Positions 1-8,439 are shown, counted from the stretch's first letter. The stretch: DNA of 64,000 nucleotides from Enhygromyxa salina (GCF_000737335.2 NZ_JMCC02000016.1:1-64000), one strand, 5' to 3'. A program made the numbers and translations. Notes: generated by a model from the sequence alone, not told the origin.

Positions 1-1064
1 AACGCGCCCCGCAGCTCGGCCCGGCGCTCGTCGTTCCAGATCGACTCGAGCTCACTCATGACTTCCTCGCACGCGTCGGCGTGGGCCGGCTGCGCCGACA
101 CCAAGAACCCAACCGCCACCGACGCAGCGATCGCCGCGCCACCAACAGCCGCCGCCCACGGCCAGCCCCGCCGCGTCGGCTGGTGCTCGATCTCCAACGC
201 ACCCAGCAGTGCCGCCATGTTCGGCCAGCGCTTGCCAGCGTCGGGCGCCAGGCCCCGGGCGAGGATCTTGTCGATCGAGCGCGGCACCCTGTCGGCGCGG
301 TTCGGCTTCGACACCCGCCCACGCTCGCGGTCCGCCATACTGGCGAACGGCGAGTGGCCGTGAAACATCTCGTAGACGATCATGCAGTACGCATACAGAT
401 CATCGCGGACATCCAAAAATCCGCGGTCGATCACCGCGGGCGCCATGTACTCCCTGGTGCCCACGCGATCGCCCATGCCCAGCGAGTCGTTGACCAAACA
501 GGCGAGCCCGAGATCGGCCACAAACGGCCGCCCATCGGCATCAAACAGGATGTTGTTGGGCTTGAGGTCACGATGCAGGATCCCCGCGTCATGGATCGCC
601 GCCAGCCCGCGGCCGATCTGCAGCGCCACATCCAACGTGTCCTCCCACGGCCCCAAAAACTCGCGCTCTTCCAGCGTACCGCCCGGCATGTAGGGCATCA
701 CGAGCGCGATGAAGTGCAGTTGAAACAGCCCCACGTCGATTACGGAGATGACGTTGGGGTGCTCGACCAGCGCGAGCAACCGGGCCTCACGCAGTGGCGT
801 GTACCTGCGGCCCGCCGCTGCGGCCTCGCAGAGGTCTTCTCGCGCGCTGTCGGTGATCCCCAGCGCTTCGAGCATCTCGGGATTCATCGTGTCGAGCGCC
901 GACAAGTCGAGCGACACTTTGCACGCGACCCGGCGCTGGAGCTGGCGGTCCCATGCCTGCATCACCGTCGCGTGACCCCCGGAACCGATGCCGCCGATCA
1001 CGAAAAAGCGCTCCTCCGAGAGCCGAGGAAGGTCGTCGAATGACTCCGTCGATGCATCAACCAT
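1..1064 (-). CDS. Membrane Ser/Thr protein kinase, 3' end beyond window
   Basis: A eukaryote-like protein kinase, expected to phosphorylate Ser/Thr on unknown cytoplasmic partners. The reading frame is open from an ATG at 1064 to the window edge. A glycine loop (GGIGSGG, about residues 24-30) is followed by the ATP-binding Lys in VACKV (about 49), the catalytic HRDLKPNN (about 164) and DLG in place of DFG (about 182). The usual APE motif reads APA, so the Glu that stabilises the C-lobe is replaced. A single hydrophobic segment (about residues 291-315) follows the kinase domain, so the part cut off by the window is probably extracytoplasmic or a TPR-type region, as in many myxobacterial kinases (inference). 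It diverges from the XRE gene at 1209 across an intergenic region with a 14-bp inverted repeat. Confidence 0.9.
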   Translation of the reverse strand, partial: MVDASTESFDDLPRLSEERFFVIGGIGSGGHATVMQAWDRQLQRRVACKVSLDLSALDTMNPEMLEALGITDSAREDLCEAAAAGRRYTPLREARLLALVEHPNVISVIDVGLFQLHFIALVMPYMPGGTLEEREFLGPWEDTLDVALQIGRGLAAIHDAGILHRDLKPNNILFDADGRPFVADLGLACLVNDSLGMGDRVGTREYMAPAVIDRGFLDVRDDLYAYCMIVYEMFHGHSPFASMADRERGRVSKPNRADRVPRSIDKILARGLAPDAGKRWPNMAALLGALEIEHQPTRRGWPWAAAVGGAAIAASVAVGFLVSAQPAHADACEEVMSELESIWNDERRAELRGA

Positions 1065-1117
1065 GCTCCTCCGATGGTAGCAGCCCCGCAAATGTATCGT
1101 CTCGGGAGAATTCACCA

Positions 1118-1167
1118 CCGGCCCGCTGCCCGCTTTGGGTGAGCTGCGGTTCCGGGCAGCGGGCCGG
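1118..1167. repeat. 14-bp perfect inverted repeat in divergent intergenic region
   Basis: CCGGCCCGCTGCCC at 1118-1131 is repeated as its exact reverse complement at 1154-1167, with 22 nt between. It sits between the divergent kinase (start 1064) and XRE gene (start 1209). It could be an operator for the XRE protein or a hairpin in a leader. The position fits regulation, but nothing shows which protein binds. Confidence 0.6.
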
Positions 1168-1208
1168 CGACCAGGCAGCAAAAGTCTGAGATTTTTCGTC
1201 ACAAGTAT

Positions 1209-1556
1209 GTGGGGCACCTGACATCGCGGATCGAGGTGGCGCGACCCAGTTCAAGCAAGTTCCGACAGCCAGTCGTGGGGCAGCGTTTGCGCGAGCTTCG
1301 GGAGCAGCGCAAGCTGACGCGGGCGGAGCTGTCGGAACTGACAGGGGTGGCGACGAGCGCGATCGTTCGACTCGAGCGGGGCCAGGATGTGCGTCTATCC
1401 ACGTACTTGCCGGTCCTCGACTATTTCATCACTCGAGCGCCGCAGGGATGGATGATCGGGGAACGCTTCGCGCTTTCGTCCGCGTCGCGCCGTCGCAGGT
1501 TGCTCGCGGCGCTCGACCACCTCGGACCAGAAGGTGGTGATCATGACGGGGCGTGA
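1209..1556 (+). CDS. XRE-family helix-turn-helix protein
   Basis: A 115-residue protein with one Cro/C1-type HTH (about residues 25-80). The pattern is VGQRLRELREQRKLTRAEL, then LTGVATSAIVRLERG, which matches the XRE family where the second helix pair reads DNA. The start is a GTG at 1209. The C-terminal third is short and basic (SSASRRRRLL) with no recognisable domain. It is divergent from the upstream kinase and its end overlaps a small 48-codon frame. The likely role is a transcriptional regulator, perhaps of its own divergent promoter given the inverted repeat at 1118-1167 (inference). Confidence 0.75.
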   Translation: MGHLTSRIEVARPSSSKFRQPVVGQRLRELREQRKLTRAELSELTGVATSAIVRLERGQDVRLSTYLPVLDYFITRAPQGWMIGERFALSSASRRRRLLAALDHLGPEGGDHDGA

Positions 1557-1689
1557 GCATGGTTTGGTGTTGGCTGTGCTCGGACAGCGACCTTTGCTCG
1601 AGGGTGAGGGGCGGACAACGGGCACCTGTTATCGAGTCGCGGTCGCTGAGGAGATCGAGCTCGAGGGATCGGATCGAGGTGGCAGTTGA
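1543..1689 (+). CDS. Possible 48-aa small protein downstream of XRE gene
   Basis: The frame starts with ATG at 1543, five bases after an AAGGTGG ribosome-binding-like sequence, and overlaps the XRE stop by 14 nt, an arrangement typical of coupled genes. The product would be acidic and has no domain I recognise. It overlaps the 3' end of the minus-strand sigma factor by about 60 nt. It may be a real XRE partner (such pairs are often toxin-antitoxin-like) or chance; the size and overlap keep confidence low. Confidence 0.28.
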   Translation: MTGREHGLVLAVLGQRPLLEGEGRTTGTCYRVAVAEEIELEGSDRGGS

Positions 1690-2255
1690 CGATGCCGGTC
1701 GAGTGTCGCTTGGACAGCCTTTCGGCGCAGACCTTCTCGGTGTCGTTGGGACTCGAGCTGCGCAACGAGCTTCTTGCGGAGACGGGAGACCGAAGCGCGC
1801 ACGGCCGCGGGCCCGAGATTCAACTCGTCGGCGATCTCTCGATAGGTGTACCCGTACGCTCGCGCTTCGATGATCCGGCGCGCGCTCGCGTCACAGACCT
1901 CGAGCAACGCGTCGACCCGCTGCAGCTCGTCACGGGCACGAACCCGCTCGCTCGGGCCCACGGCGCTCAGGCAATGCCGCGCCGACTCGCAGCCAACGAC
2001 CCTGTTGTTGCGGACGCGCGTCAACTCGCGACGCACGGCGTTGTTGGTGCAGGAGAGCACCCAGAAGAACATGCGCTCAGGCTCGGGTATGTTGCCCGCG
2101 CGCAGCTTGGCGAGCATCTCGATCATCGCCGACTGAATGACCCCGTCGAGTTGGCTTCGCTTGCGGAAGAACCTGCGCGCCCATTGGCGGGCGACCCTGA
2201 CAAAGTGGGACGTCGCCGACGGGTCCCCGTCGAGCAGCTTCTGATGGTCCAGCAT
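1629..2255 (-). CDS. Sigma-70 family (ECF-like) RNA polymerase sigma factor
   Basis: A 208-residue protein. The N-terminal half (about 10-90) resembles sigma region 2, with HFVRVARQWARRFFRKRSQ and FWVLSCTNNAVRRELTR. The C-terminal half holds a region 4 helix-turn-helix with ARAYGYTYREIADELNLGP and VRASVSRLRKKL (about 135-170). These are the hallmarks of ECF sigma factors, which direct RNA polymerase to a small promoter set. A Ser/Arg-rich tail of about 30 residues follows. No anti-sigma factor is adjacent; instead Ser/Thr kinase genes lie on both sides, suggesting phosphorylation-based control (inference). It is divergent from the kinase at 2500. Confidence 0.85.
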   Translation of the reverse strand: MLDHQKLLDGDPSATSHFVRVARQWARRFFRKRSQLDGVIQSAMIEMLAKLRAGNIPEPERMFFWVLSCTNNAVRRELTRVRNNRVVGCESARHCLSAVGPSERVRARDELQRVDALLEVCDASARRIIEARAYGYTYREIADELNLGPAAVRASVSRLRKKLVAQLESQRHREGLRRKAVQATLDRHRQLPPRSDPSSSISSATATR

Positions 2256-2499
2256 CGTGCGGAAGATATCAGCGACTCCCGAGGACCCCTGGCCTTTGGG
2301 ACAAGTGCGAAACTGACCCGATCAGAGAAACACGCGCGTGCAGCATCCCGTGACGGGGTTGAGGCGATGCTCGAAGTCGCTGATTTCCGTCTACGATCAA
2401 TTTCCGTCCGGGGCAGCGCCGACGAGAGCCGCCACAGCGCGTGTGAGTGGGCAACGGACGTGCAGCGTAGGGAGTCCCCGCTGTAGGACGCGGTGTTCC

Positions 2500-3537
2500 A
2501 TGAACGACGCGGTGGAGGATCGGCGACAGGAGTTTCCGCGAGGCGTGCCGCCGTGGCGATCGTGCCAGGAGCTGTGGTTGATCGGCCCGCCCCGGTCGTG
2601 GGGACCGGTGTTCACGGATGCGCGCCGGTTGTGGTCGCCCAAGGTCATGTCGGTCGTCGCTAGCAGGGTGGGTGCTCCGATCACCGACGTCGCAGGCAAG
2701 CTGCTCGCGGACAAGGCGAGCGCGCGCGGTCGATACCTGTTGCTCGGCACGATCGCTCGGACGCGAGGCTGCACCGTGTTCGCTGCGGTGGATCAGCTGC
2801 TCGCGCGCGAGGTCGCGCTGAAGGTGCATCACGACAGCGACGACGAGACCACGTGGCGGCTGCTGGCGGAGGTTCAGGCGATGACGCGCTTCGACCACCC
2901 CAACATTCTGCGTGTGCATGACGTGGGTGATCATGACGGATGGTTGTACTCGGTCATGGATCTGTGTGACTGCGATCTCCTGGCATGGAAGGGTGGCGAG
3001 GCGTGGTCGGAGGTGCTTGATCGGTTGCTCGAAGTCGGCCGTGGGTTGTCGCTCGTTCATGCAGCCGGGCTCGTGCACGGCGACGTGAAGCCGGCGAACG
3101 TGTTGGTCAAAGATGGGGTCGCCAAGCTCGGCGACTTTGGCCTGGTGACGACGCCCGGGTGGTCCGGGCGCGTGGTTGGGACGCCGGGCTTCATCGCGCC
3201 AGAGGTGGCCGATGGGCGGCGTGGGCATGAGGGCGACCTGTTTGCGTTCGCGTGCTGTGCGTGGACTTGCCTGTTCGGGGGTCCGCCGTTTGGCGAGCCG
3301 CCACCTGGCGCCGATGTTTCGGCCGCGACCATGGTGCTGGTCGAGCGCGCCCGCGAGGGCCAGTTCAACGAGGGCGAGGCCCCGTCGTCCGTGTCGCCGA
3401 CCGTGACTGCCACATTGCGGCCGGCGCTGCGATCGGATCCAGCAGAGCGACCGACGCTTGATCAACTGCTCGGACAGCTCTCCGCGCTGCGATCTGCACG
3501 CGTGCCCACGCGCTGGCGTTGGTGGCCTCGACGATGA
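2500..3537 (+). CDS. Soluble Ser/Thr protein kinase (HGD type)
   Basis: A 345-residue kinase with no membrane segment. It shows the ATP-binding Lys in VALKVHH (about 108), a catalytic loop HGDVKPANVL (about 193), intact DFG (GDFGLV) and APE (GFIAPEV). The Arg of the HRD motif is Gly, so this is a non-RD kinase, a class usually not controlled by activation-loop phosphorylation. The glycine loop is poor (GTIARTRGCT). I chose ATG 2500; the frame is open further upstream, but that part has no kinase similarity. The stop overlaps the next start (ATGA), so kinase and double-HTH protein are probably co-translated and may act together. Confidence 0.88.
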   Translation: MNDAVEDRRQEFPRGVPPWRSCQELWLIGPPRSWGPVFTDARRLWSPKVMSVVASRVGAPITDVAGKLLADKASARGRYLLLGTIARTRGCTVFAAVDQLLAREVALKVHHDSDDETTWRLLAEVQAMTRFDHPNILRVHDVGDHDGWLYSVMDLCDCDLLAWKGGEAWSEVLDRLLEVGRGLSLVHAAGLVHGDVKPANVLVKDGVAKLGDFGLVTTPGWSGRVVGTPGFIAPEVADGRRGHEGDLFAFACCAWTCLFGGPPFGEPPPGADVSAATMVLVERAREGQFNEGEAPSSVSPTVTATLRPALRSDPAERPTLDQLLGQLSALRSARVPTRWRWWPRR

Positions 3538-4289
3538 CATCCGATCGAACTCGCTTTGGTAAGCACGTGCGTTCGCTTCGAAGGGCGCGGGGCTTCACGC
3601 AAGAGATCCTCGCGGAGCGCAGCGGTCTGTCGCCTGACACCGTCCGTCGACTCGAGAATGGTGGACTCTCCCCGAGTCTCGACACGCTGGACAAGCTCGC
3701 GCGCGGGTTGAGGCTGCAGATGAGCACGCTGTTTGTCGAGTACGAGCTGGGCGTGCGAGACGTCAGGCGAGAGCTCCTCGACCTCGTGGCGGGCCGGCCT
3801 GAATGCGACCACGAGCTGGCCATGCAGCTGCTCGAGATCTTGTTCGAAACGCTCGAGGCTCTATGGACCGACGCCACCAGCGACGAGGGGATGGCAACAA
3901 CAATGGACAAAGCCGACAATTCGAGTTCGTTCGGGGCTCACGTCAAACGCCTACGCGAGGTTCGGCGCATGACACAAGAGGAGCTGGCCGCTCGGAGCGG
4001 GCTCGCGGCCGACACGATCCGACGGCTCGAGCATCAGGACTTCTCGCCGTCGTTGCGGACGCTACGCAAGGTCTGCAAGGGGTTGGGTCTCTCCGTCGCG
4101 GCGATGTTCGTTACCTTCGAACTCGAGGGCGTACCCGAGGATGTCGCCCGCATCACGGGTTTGCTGATCGGGCGCTCCGCCGTGGAGTTGGGGCTGCTGG
4201 AGCGCGTGCTTGCTGCTCTGATCGAGGAACTCGAGCACCGGGGGTCGAGCGCCCGCGCAGACGAGTCACCATCAGCCAATCCTCGGTAG
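3534..4289 (+). CDS. Tandem double-XRE DNA-binding protein, coupled to kinase
   Basis: A 251-residue protein made of two similar halves, each beginning with an XRE HTH. The first has FGKHVRSLRRARGFTQE (about residues 7-65) and the second FGAHVKRLREVRRMTQEE (about 133-195). Each HTH is followed by a matching STLFVEYELG / AAMFVTFELEG stretch and an alpha-helical tail, so the gene arose by internal duplication. One chain could bind a pseudo-symmetric operator. The ATG at 3534 overlaps the kinase stop codon by the 4-nt ATGA arrangement, which argues for it over upstream TTG/GTG codons. The likely role is a transcription regulator controlled by, or controlling, the linked kinase (inference). Confidence 0.85.
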   Translation: MTSDRTRFGKHVRSLRRARGFTQEILAERSGLSPDTVRRLENGGLSPSLDTLDKLARGLRLQMSTLFVEYELGVRDVRRELLDLVAGRPECDHELAMQLLEILFETLEALWTDATSDEGMATTMDKADNSSSFGAHVKRLREVRRMTQEELAARSGLAADTIRRLEHQDFSPSLRTLRKVCKGLGLSVAAMFVTFELEGVPEDVARITGLLIGRSAVELGLLERVLAALIEELEHRGSSARADESPSANPR

Positions 4290-4339
4290 GCTAGGCTGGA
4301 ATTTCAACGACTGGCACGCGGCGTCGCAGGTCCGCGTGT

Positions 4340-4510
4340 CTACCTGTTTGGTTTCGCCGCGACGTTCTCGACGTAAATCGTGGAGCGAGGCTAATCGCAA
4401 AATCGAAACGAACCGGAAATGACCGGTGCGTCTGCGCCGATTGTGGCCATGATCGCTGCACTCACGGCCGGAAATTGAGTGTTCACGTCCTCAGGGAGCA
4501 ACGAGACCCC
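4340..4510 (-). repeat. Copy A of a duplicated gene-end segment
   Basis: This stretch covers the last ~40 codons of the 4391-5551 gene and about 50 nt beyond its stop. It shares with 5675-5893 the blocks CGCCGCGAC-TTCTCGACG, GAGGCTAA with GCAAA and TCGAAACGAA, and TTCACG-CCTCA. Both copies have the same orientation, so they form direct repeats around the gene. Confidence 0.6.
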
Positions 4511-5551
4511 GGGGGAGTCATCGATGGGCGAGCAGCCAGCAGCGATCTCGCGCAGCTGCGGCGGCGGCTCCAGCTTGCTCGATCCGTCCGGCCAAGCCCG
4601 CGGCTCGACGCAGACCCTCCGCGACCGGCTGCGGTCCATGAGCGACATGCGACGAACCGGCGGTAGCCACAGCAGCGCGCCTTCGCTCAGCGGCTCGAGC
4701 TGTCCGGCGTTCCACTCGCCTCGGCTGAGCATCTCTCGATACGCGGCCTGGGCCTCGAGGTTGGCCGCGAGCTTGCGCGCGCGCGCCTCGGCCTTGTGAG
4801 TCGGCCAGCCCTTGCGGGCGGCGGCATCGAGCGCGGCCTCGTGCAGGACGCTCGAGACGATCCCAGCCTCGCCCACGAGCTCGTCCGCCGCCCGCACGCG
4901 ATAGAAGTAGCCAGGCGTTGGTATGTCGCAGGTGAAGGCCGTCAGATCCGGCGACATGGCCCGCTCGGTGGCGACCTTGGGGGCGCTTGCGGGCATGGTG
5001 GCCGCTGGTCGCGCCTCTGCTCGGGCCTCGTCGACGAGGCCCCGGATGATCTCGGCCAGCTGCCAATGCGACGGGTGCTCGCCAGGCTGATCCACGGTTG
5101 GATACGGCGTGCCGCGCCAATGCCAGAGCCAGACCAAGCGACGGTGATCCTCGATGTTCGGCGCCAGGCGAACGAACGCGCGTACGGTCAATCGAAGGTC
5201 ATCAAACTCTTCGGGCGTCTGCGGCAACCAGACCCCGCGACTCACCGGCTCCTGGATGGGACTTGCCGGCTCCTCGGTCAGGGCCGGCGCTGGGGCTTCT
5301 TCTTGGTCCAGCTTGCCGGCGCGCCACCGATACAGCGCGAACGCGCCGACGCCCAAGCCGACCATGACCGCGAGCGCTGTGATCGCTGAGCGGCGACGCG
5401 ACCCGGGCGTCCCCGTGAGAGGCGCTGACGCCGTCCTCGAACGCATGAAGATCTCGGGCATGGGCGGCAATTTCAGCTGCCAGGCTTTCCACGCCTCGGA
5501 GCCCACCGGGGCGATCCCCTCCTCCATGTCCGGACTGGGCGAGGTCGTCAC
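4391..5551 (-). CDS. Single-pass membrane protein with degenerate LysM-like region
   Basis: A 386-residue protein. It has a cytoplasmic N-terminus of about 50 residues, one transmembrane helix (ITALAVMVGLGVGAFALY, about 56-73), an acidic Pro-rich linker, and a periplasmic part. About residues 215-320 start with TPGYFYRVRAADELVGEAG and contain WLPPVRR, which looks like a weak LysM-type module (compare the usual YxVxxGDTLxxIA). LysM domains bind peptidoglycan, but the key GD is not conserved, so this is a tentative call. The 3' end of this gene and its trailer are duplicated in degenerate form at about 5675-5893, directly upstream of its own start. Confidence 0.6.
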   Translation of the reverse strand: MTTSPSPDMEEGIAPVGSEAWKAWQLKLPPMPEIFMRSRTASAPLTGTPGSRRRSAITALAVMVGLGVGAFALYRWRAGKLDQEEAPAPALTEEPASPIQEPVSRGVWLPQTPEEFDDLRLTVRAFVRLAPNIEDHRRLVWLWHWRGTPYPTVDQPGEHPSHWQLAEIIRGLVDEARAEARPAATMPASAPKVATERAMSPDLTAFTCDIPTPGYFYRVRAADELVGEAGIVSSVLHEAALDAAARKGWPTHKAEARARKLAANLEAQAAYREMLSRGEWNAGQLEPLSEGALLWLPPVRRMSLMDRSRSRRVCVEPRAWPDGSSKLEPPPQLREIAAGCSPIDDSPGVSLLPEDVNTQFPAVSAAIMATIGADAPVISGSFRFCD

Positions 5552-5674
5552 AGCTCACCCCCACCGGTGCCGCCCATGGGCGGCACCGCGAACAGCAGCG
5601 ACAGGTTCTTTGTTGCGCTTCGCATGAAGTCTTCTCGGTGCCCGACTCTGGATAGGTGGGCGGCTCACGTCAGC

Positions 5675-5893
5675 CCGTTTAGGGGTTCTCGCCGCGACCT
5701 TCTCGACGCCGTGAAACTTGAAATAGCACCGGCAATTCGCGGATCGAGGCTAAATGCAAAGTCGAAACGAATCCGAAATTGTCGTGAGTTCGCCGAGAAC
5801 CCGACCCATGAATGCTGCATTCATCGCTTGCCGGCAGCGAAGACTGCCGGTATTCGAAGATTCACGCCCTCACGAGGGAATGAGAACGGCTGG
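5675..5893 (-). pseudogene. Degenerate remnant of a paralogous gene 3' end (copy B)
   Basis: Read on the minus strand, this segment contains LPREGVNLRIPAVFAA and, in the next frame, ISDSFRLCI followed by a stop at 5750-5752. The intact gene ends with LPEDVNTQFPAVSAA and ISGSFRFCD followed by a stop. Similarity continues past the stop into the trailer. Frame breaks and a ~25-nt length difference show it is no longer coding. It is either what remains of a second tandem paralogue or a displaced copy of the 3' end. It fills most of the 347-nt gap between the divergent genes at 5551 and 5899, so the promoters of both lie within or beside it. Confidence 0.6.
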
Positions 5894-5898
5894 TATTC

Positions 5899-7212
5899 AT
5901 GGACTGGGAAACTCCGACCCCTTCGCTGCCTGATCTTCTCGACGCGGACGTGCCCGCCGAGTTGATCGACGGGCTCGAGCGCTTGGCGAGCGACGCGAAG
6001 CTGCTCGCAATCCGGTTTCGCTGGCGGCCGCACGAGACCGCAGCCACGGGATTCCTAACCAAGAACCGTCTGCGGGGTCTCGAGGGCCACAGCAACGTCG
6101 AGATCGCCCGCGCGGTCACGGCCTACGCCACGCACCTGCACGACGGCGGCACCTGCGAGAGCAAGTTCGAGGCCCAGGTTCGCCGCGAACTCGACGAGCC
6201 GGACGCGGACGGGCCCAAACGCGAGTACCGCTCGATCACCTTCTACTTGAACACCGACACGGCCGCGGCGGACGACATGAGCGCAGCATTCAACGACAAC
6301 GACCACCACGACTTCGGCGAGCATGACTACAAGCCCAGCTGGCAACCGCCGCCGCCCTCCGCAGTCCCACCCGCGCCGACTGGCTACGACGACTACGCCG
6401 GATACGTGGAGCTGTCGCGGTCGGATCCGACGGCGTTCGCCATGCTCGTGGTCCAGCAATCCAATGATCGCGTGGTCACGATCCTCGAGCGCTTGCTGTT
6501 CTCCTCGGTGGGCCGACTCGACGCCGTGTTGGCCAGGCAGCTCTCGGGCTCGCGCTACCTCAACGAGGCGCTAAAGACCCTCACAAAGGGCGCGGGCGAC
6601 ATCGCGGGGCTCGGGGTCACTCTGTTTCATCAGGGCCTCGAGGGCCAAGCCAAGTTCGCCAGCGTGGAGCAGACGGCCGAGCTCGGGAAGGAGCGGACCG
6701 AGCTCATGCGCGACGGGATCAAGCAAGGGTCACTGCTGATCCAGGCGGTGCTCATGGCCAACGCGGCCAAGCACCGCGAGGCATCGGCTGCGTCTCGTCC
6801 GCGCGACGAGCCGCCGTCGGCTGCGACGGGAGCGCGAGCGCGGCCGCACCCGAGCGCGGACGACAGCGCCGCGAACTCGCCACCGCCACCGCCACCGCCA
6901 CCACCGCCCGCAGAGCCTGAGGACGACATGAGCGAGGCGGATCGAGACATCGTGGAGCGGGCCCGGCGACTGCTCGGCTTGGTCGGCCCCGACGTTCGGG
7001 ACCAGCTGCGGAGCGTCACGCCCACGCTCGGCGCCGTGTTCGACGAGCTCGAGGATCGGCCGCTGACCGCGAAGCTCATCCGCGAGGTGATCATGGGCGC
7101 GCAGAACAGCGTCGACCGCGACGAACTCGAGAAGGCTGCGGAGCTGTTCGACGGGGGGATTGCTGACGCGTTCGCCGGGTTGGTCATGCGCGTCTACTCG
7201 GAGGCCATGTGA
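5899..7212 (+). CDS. Hypothetical 437-aa protein with proline linker
   Basis: I do not recognise this family. The N-terminal part (1-130) is mixed alpha/beta and charged. Residues 115-150 are rich in Asp, His and Asn (NDNDHHDFGEHDYKP). A helical central region (about 165-300) follows. A run of 12 prolines (about residues 333-344) separates it from a compact acidic C-terminal domain (about 350-437). There is no signal peptide or membrane helix, so it is probably cytoplasmic. The stop overlaps the GTG start of the LuxR-type gene (GTGA), which places it first in a likely operon with LuxR-like, J-domain and AT-hook-like genes. Domain separation by polyproline suggests a scaffold or adaptor, but this is inference only. 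Confidence 0.72.
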   Translation: MDWETPTPSLPDLLDADVPAELIDGLERLASDAKLLAIRFRWRPHETAATGFLTKNRLRGLEGHSNVEIARAVTAYATHLHDGGTCESKFEAQVRRELDEPDADGPKREYRSITFYLNTDTAAADDMSAAFNDNDHHDFGEHDYKPSWQPPPPSAVPPAPTGYDDYAGYVELSRSDPTAFAMLVVQQSNDRVVTILERLLFSSVGRLDAVLARQLSGSRYLNEALKTLTKGAGDIAGLGVTLFHQGLEGQAKFASVEQTAELGKERTELMRDGIKQGSLLIQAVLMANAAKHREASAASRPRDEPPSAATGARARPHPSADDSAANSPPPPPPPPPPAEPEDDMSEADRDIVERARRLLGLVGPDVRDQLRSVTPTLGAVFDELEDRPLTAKLIREVIMGAQNSVDRDELEKAAELFDGGIADAFAGLVMRVYSEAM

Positions 7213-7958
7213 CCGTGCACTGCAGTCACGAGATCGAAGCCGGCGCTGAGCTCGAACCCGATGCCGAGGCCTGCGGTCGGCAAGCCGATGCCGACCTCGA
7301 ACGCGTGACCGGGGTCTGCGACCACCAAGCTGGCTCTGAGCTCGAACGGATGACCGAGGAACCCAGCCAGGAGACCGACGGCGCTCGGCTCGAACGCGTG
7401 GCCGTGGACTGCAGCCACGAGACCGAAGCCGGCGCCGAGCTCGAGCGCGTCGACTTTCGCGTCGCTAGCGACGAGTCGGCCCGGCGGATCGAGGCCGTGC
7501 TCGGTGCGCTTGGGTTCGAACCCGTGCGGGATCTGGCGCAGATCGAGGGCGACCTGTTCGAGGAGATCGCCGACGTCGTCGCCCGCCGCTACCGGCTGTC
7601 GAGCCGCGAGCACCAAGCGCTCACGCTGTTGCTGCGTGGGATCTCGCGCGAGCAGATCGCGGTCGAGCTGCGGGTCAGCAAGCCCACGCTGAAGTGGTAC
7701 CTGTACAACGTCTATCAAAAGCTCGACGTGCACAGCTCCGAAGAGGCGCTGCGCCTCGCGCTGCGGATCGACGGCGACCCACGCTGGCTACGGGATCCTC
7801 GGCGGCAACGCGAGGCCCTCGAGCTGCTCGAGACCGCGAGCGTCGAGCTGTTGGCCGCTACCCGCGGACACAGCCGTGAGCGGATCGAGATCGCCAGCGC
7901 GCGGTTCGACGAGGTCCTGCGTCGCGCTCGGGCGCTCGTTCACGACACCACTACCTGA
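7209..7958 (+). CDS. LuxR/GerE-type HTH protein with Cys-containing repeats
   Basis: A 249-residue protein. About residues 135-195 form a GerE-type HTH: LSSREHQALTLLLRGISREQ, then VSKPTLKWYLYNVYQKL, the classic recognition-helix pattern of LuxR-type regulators. The first ~80 residues consist of about five degenerate 15-18 residue units such as CSHEIEAGAELE and CSHETEAGAELERV, four beginning with Cys. There is no receiver or autoinducer-binding domain. The GTG start overlaps the previous stop by 4 nt. It probably regulates transcription with an input through the repeat region, perhaps metal or redox through the cysteines (inference). Confidence 0.8.
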   Translation: MTVHCSHEIEAGAELEPDAEACGRQADADLERVTGVCDHQAGSELERMTEEPSQETDGARLERVAVDCSHETEAGAELERVDFRVASDESARRIEAVLGALGFEPVRDLAQIEGDLFEEIADVVARRYRLSSREHQALTLLLRGISREQIAVELRVSKPTLKWYLYNVYQKLDVHSSEEALRLALRIDGDPRWLRDPRRQREALELLETASVELLAATRGHSRERIEIASARFDEVLRRARALVHDTTT

Positions 7959-7993
7959 TCAACCGACGACACCCACGAAGCGAGGAGAGCCCC

Positions 7994-8350
7994 ATGAGCT
8001 GCGCCGACCACTACGAGACCCTCGGGATCCACCCAGACGCGACCGCCGACGAGATCCGCCGCGCCTATAAAAAGAAGATCCGCGACGCCCACCCCGACAA
8101 GCCTGGCGGCGACACCGAGCAGGCCCGGTTGCTCGATGAAGCTCGACGCACCTTGCTCGACCCGATCGCCCGCGCCGAGTTCGACGCTCGCCGACTTAGC
8201 GGGGATCTGATCGATGACGCGATCGGTGCACTCGCGGATGTCGGCGAGCGCGCTGTCGAGCGGCTCGGAGTGACGCTTCAGGCCCGCGGACGCGATCTTG
8301 TCGGCATTCTGCGCGGCAAGGCGAGCGACGCGATTCGCCGCCGCAAGTGA
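7994..8350 (+). CDS. Short J-domain (DnaJ-like) protein
   Basis: A 118-residue protein that is mostly J domain. HYETLGIHPDATADEIRRAY and the HPD motif (AHPDKPGG, about 33-35) are intact, followed by helix IV (TLLDPIARAEFDARR). J domains stimulate the ATPase of Hsp70 partners. It lacks the Gly/Phe region, zinc fingers and C-terminal substrate domain of full DnaJ, so it is a co-chaperone with a private ~45-residue tail. The ATG at 7994 follows AGGAGA with a 5-nt spacer. It lies 35 nt after the LuxR-like gene, consistent with one operon. Confidence 0.88.
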   Translation: MSCADHYETLGIHPDATADEIRRAYKKKIRDAHPDKPGGDTEQARLLDEARRTLLDPIARAEFDARRLSGDLIDDAIGALADVGERAVERLGVTLQARGRDLVGILRGKASDAIRRRK

Positions 8351-8439
8351 CGACATCTCTCCAGGCACCCCGCGACTGTCCACGCAACGCTGACGCAGCG
8401 CTTGGCATCTGTCCACGAATGAGGCAAGGAACACCACCA

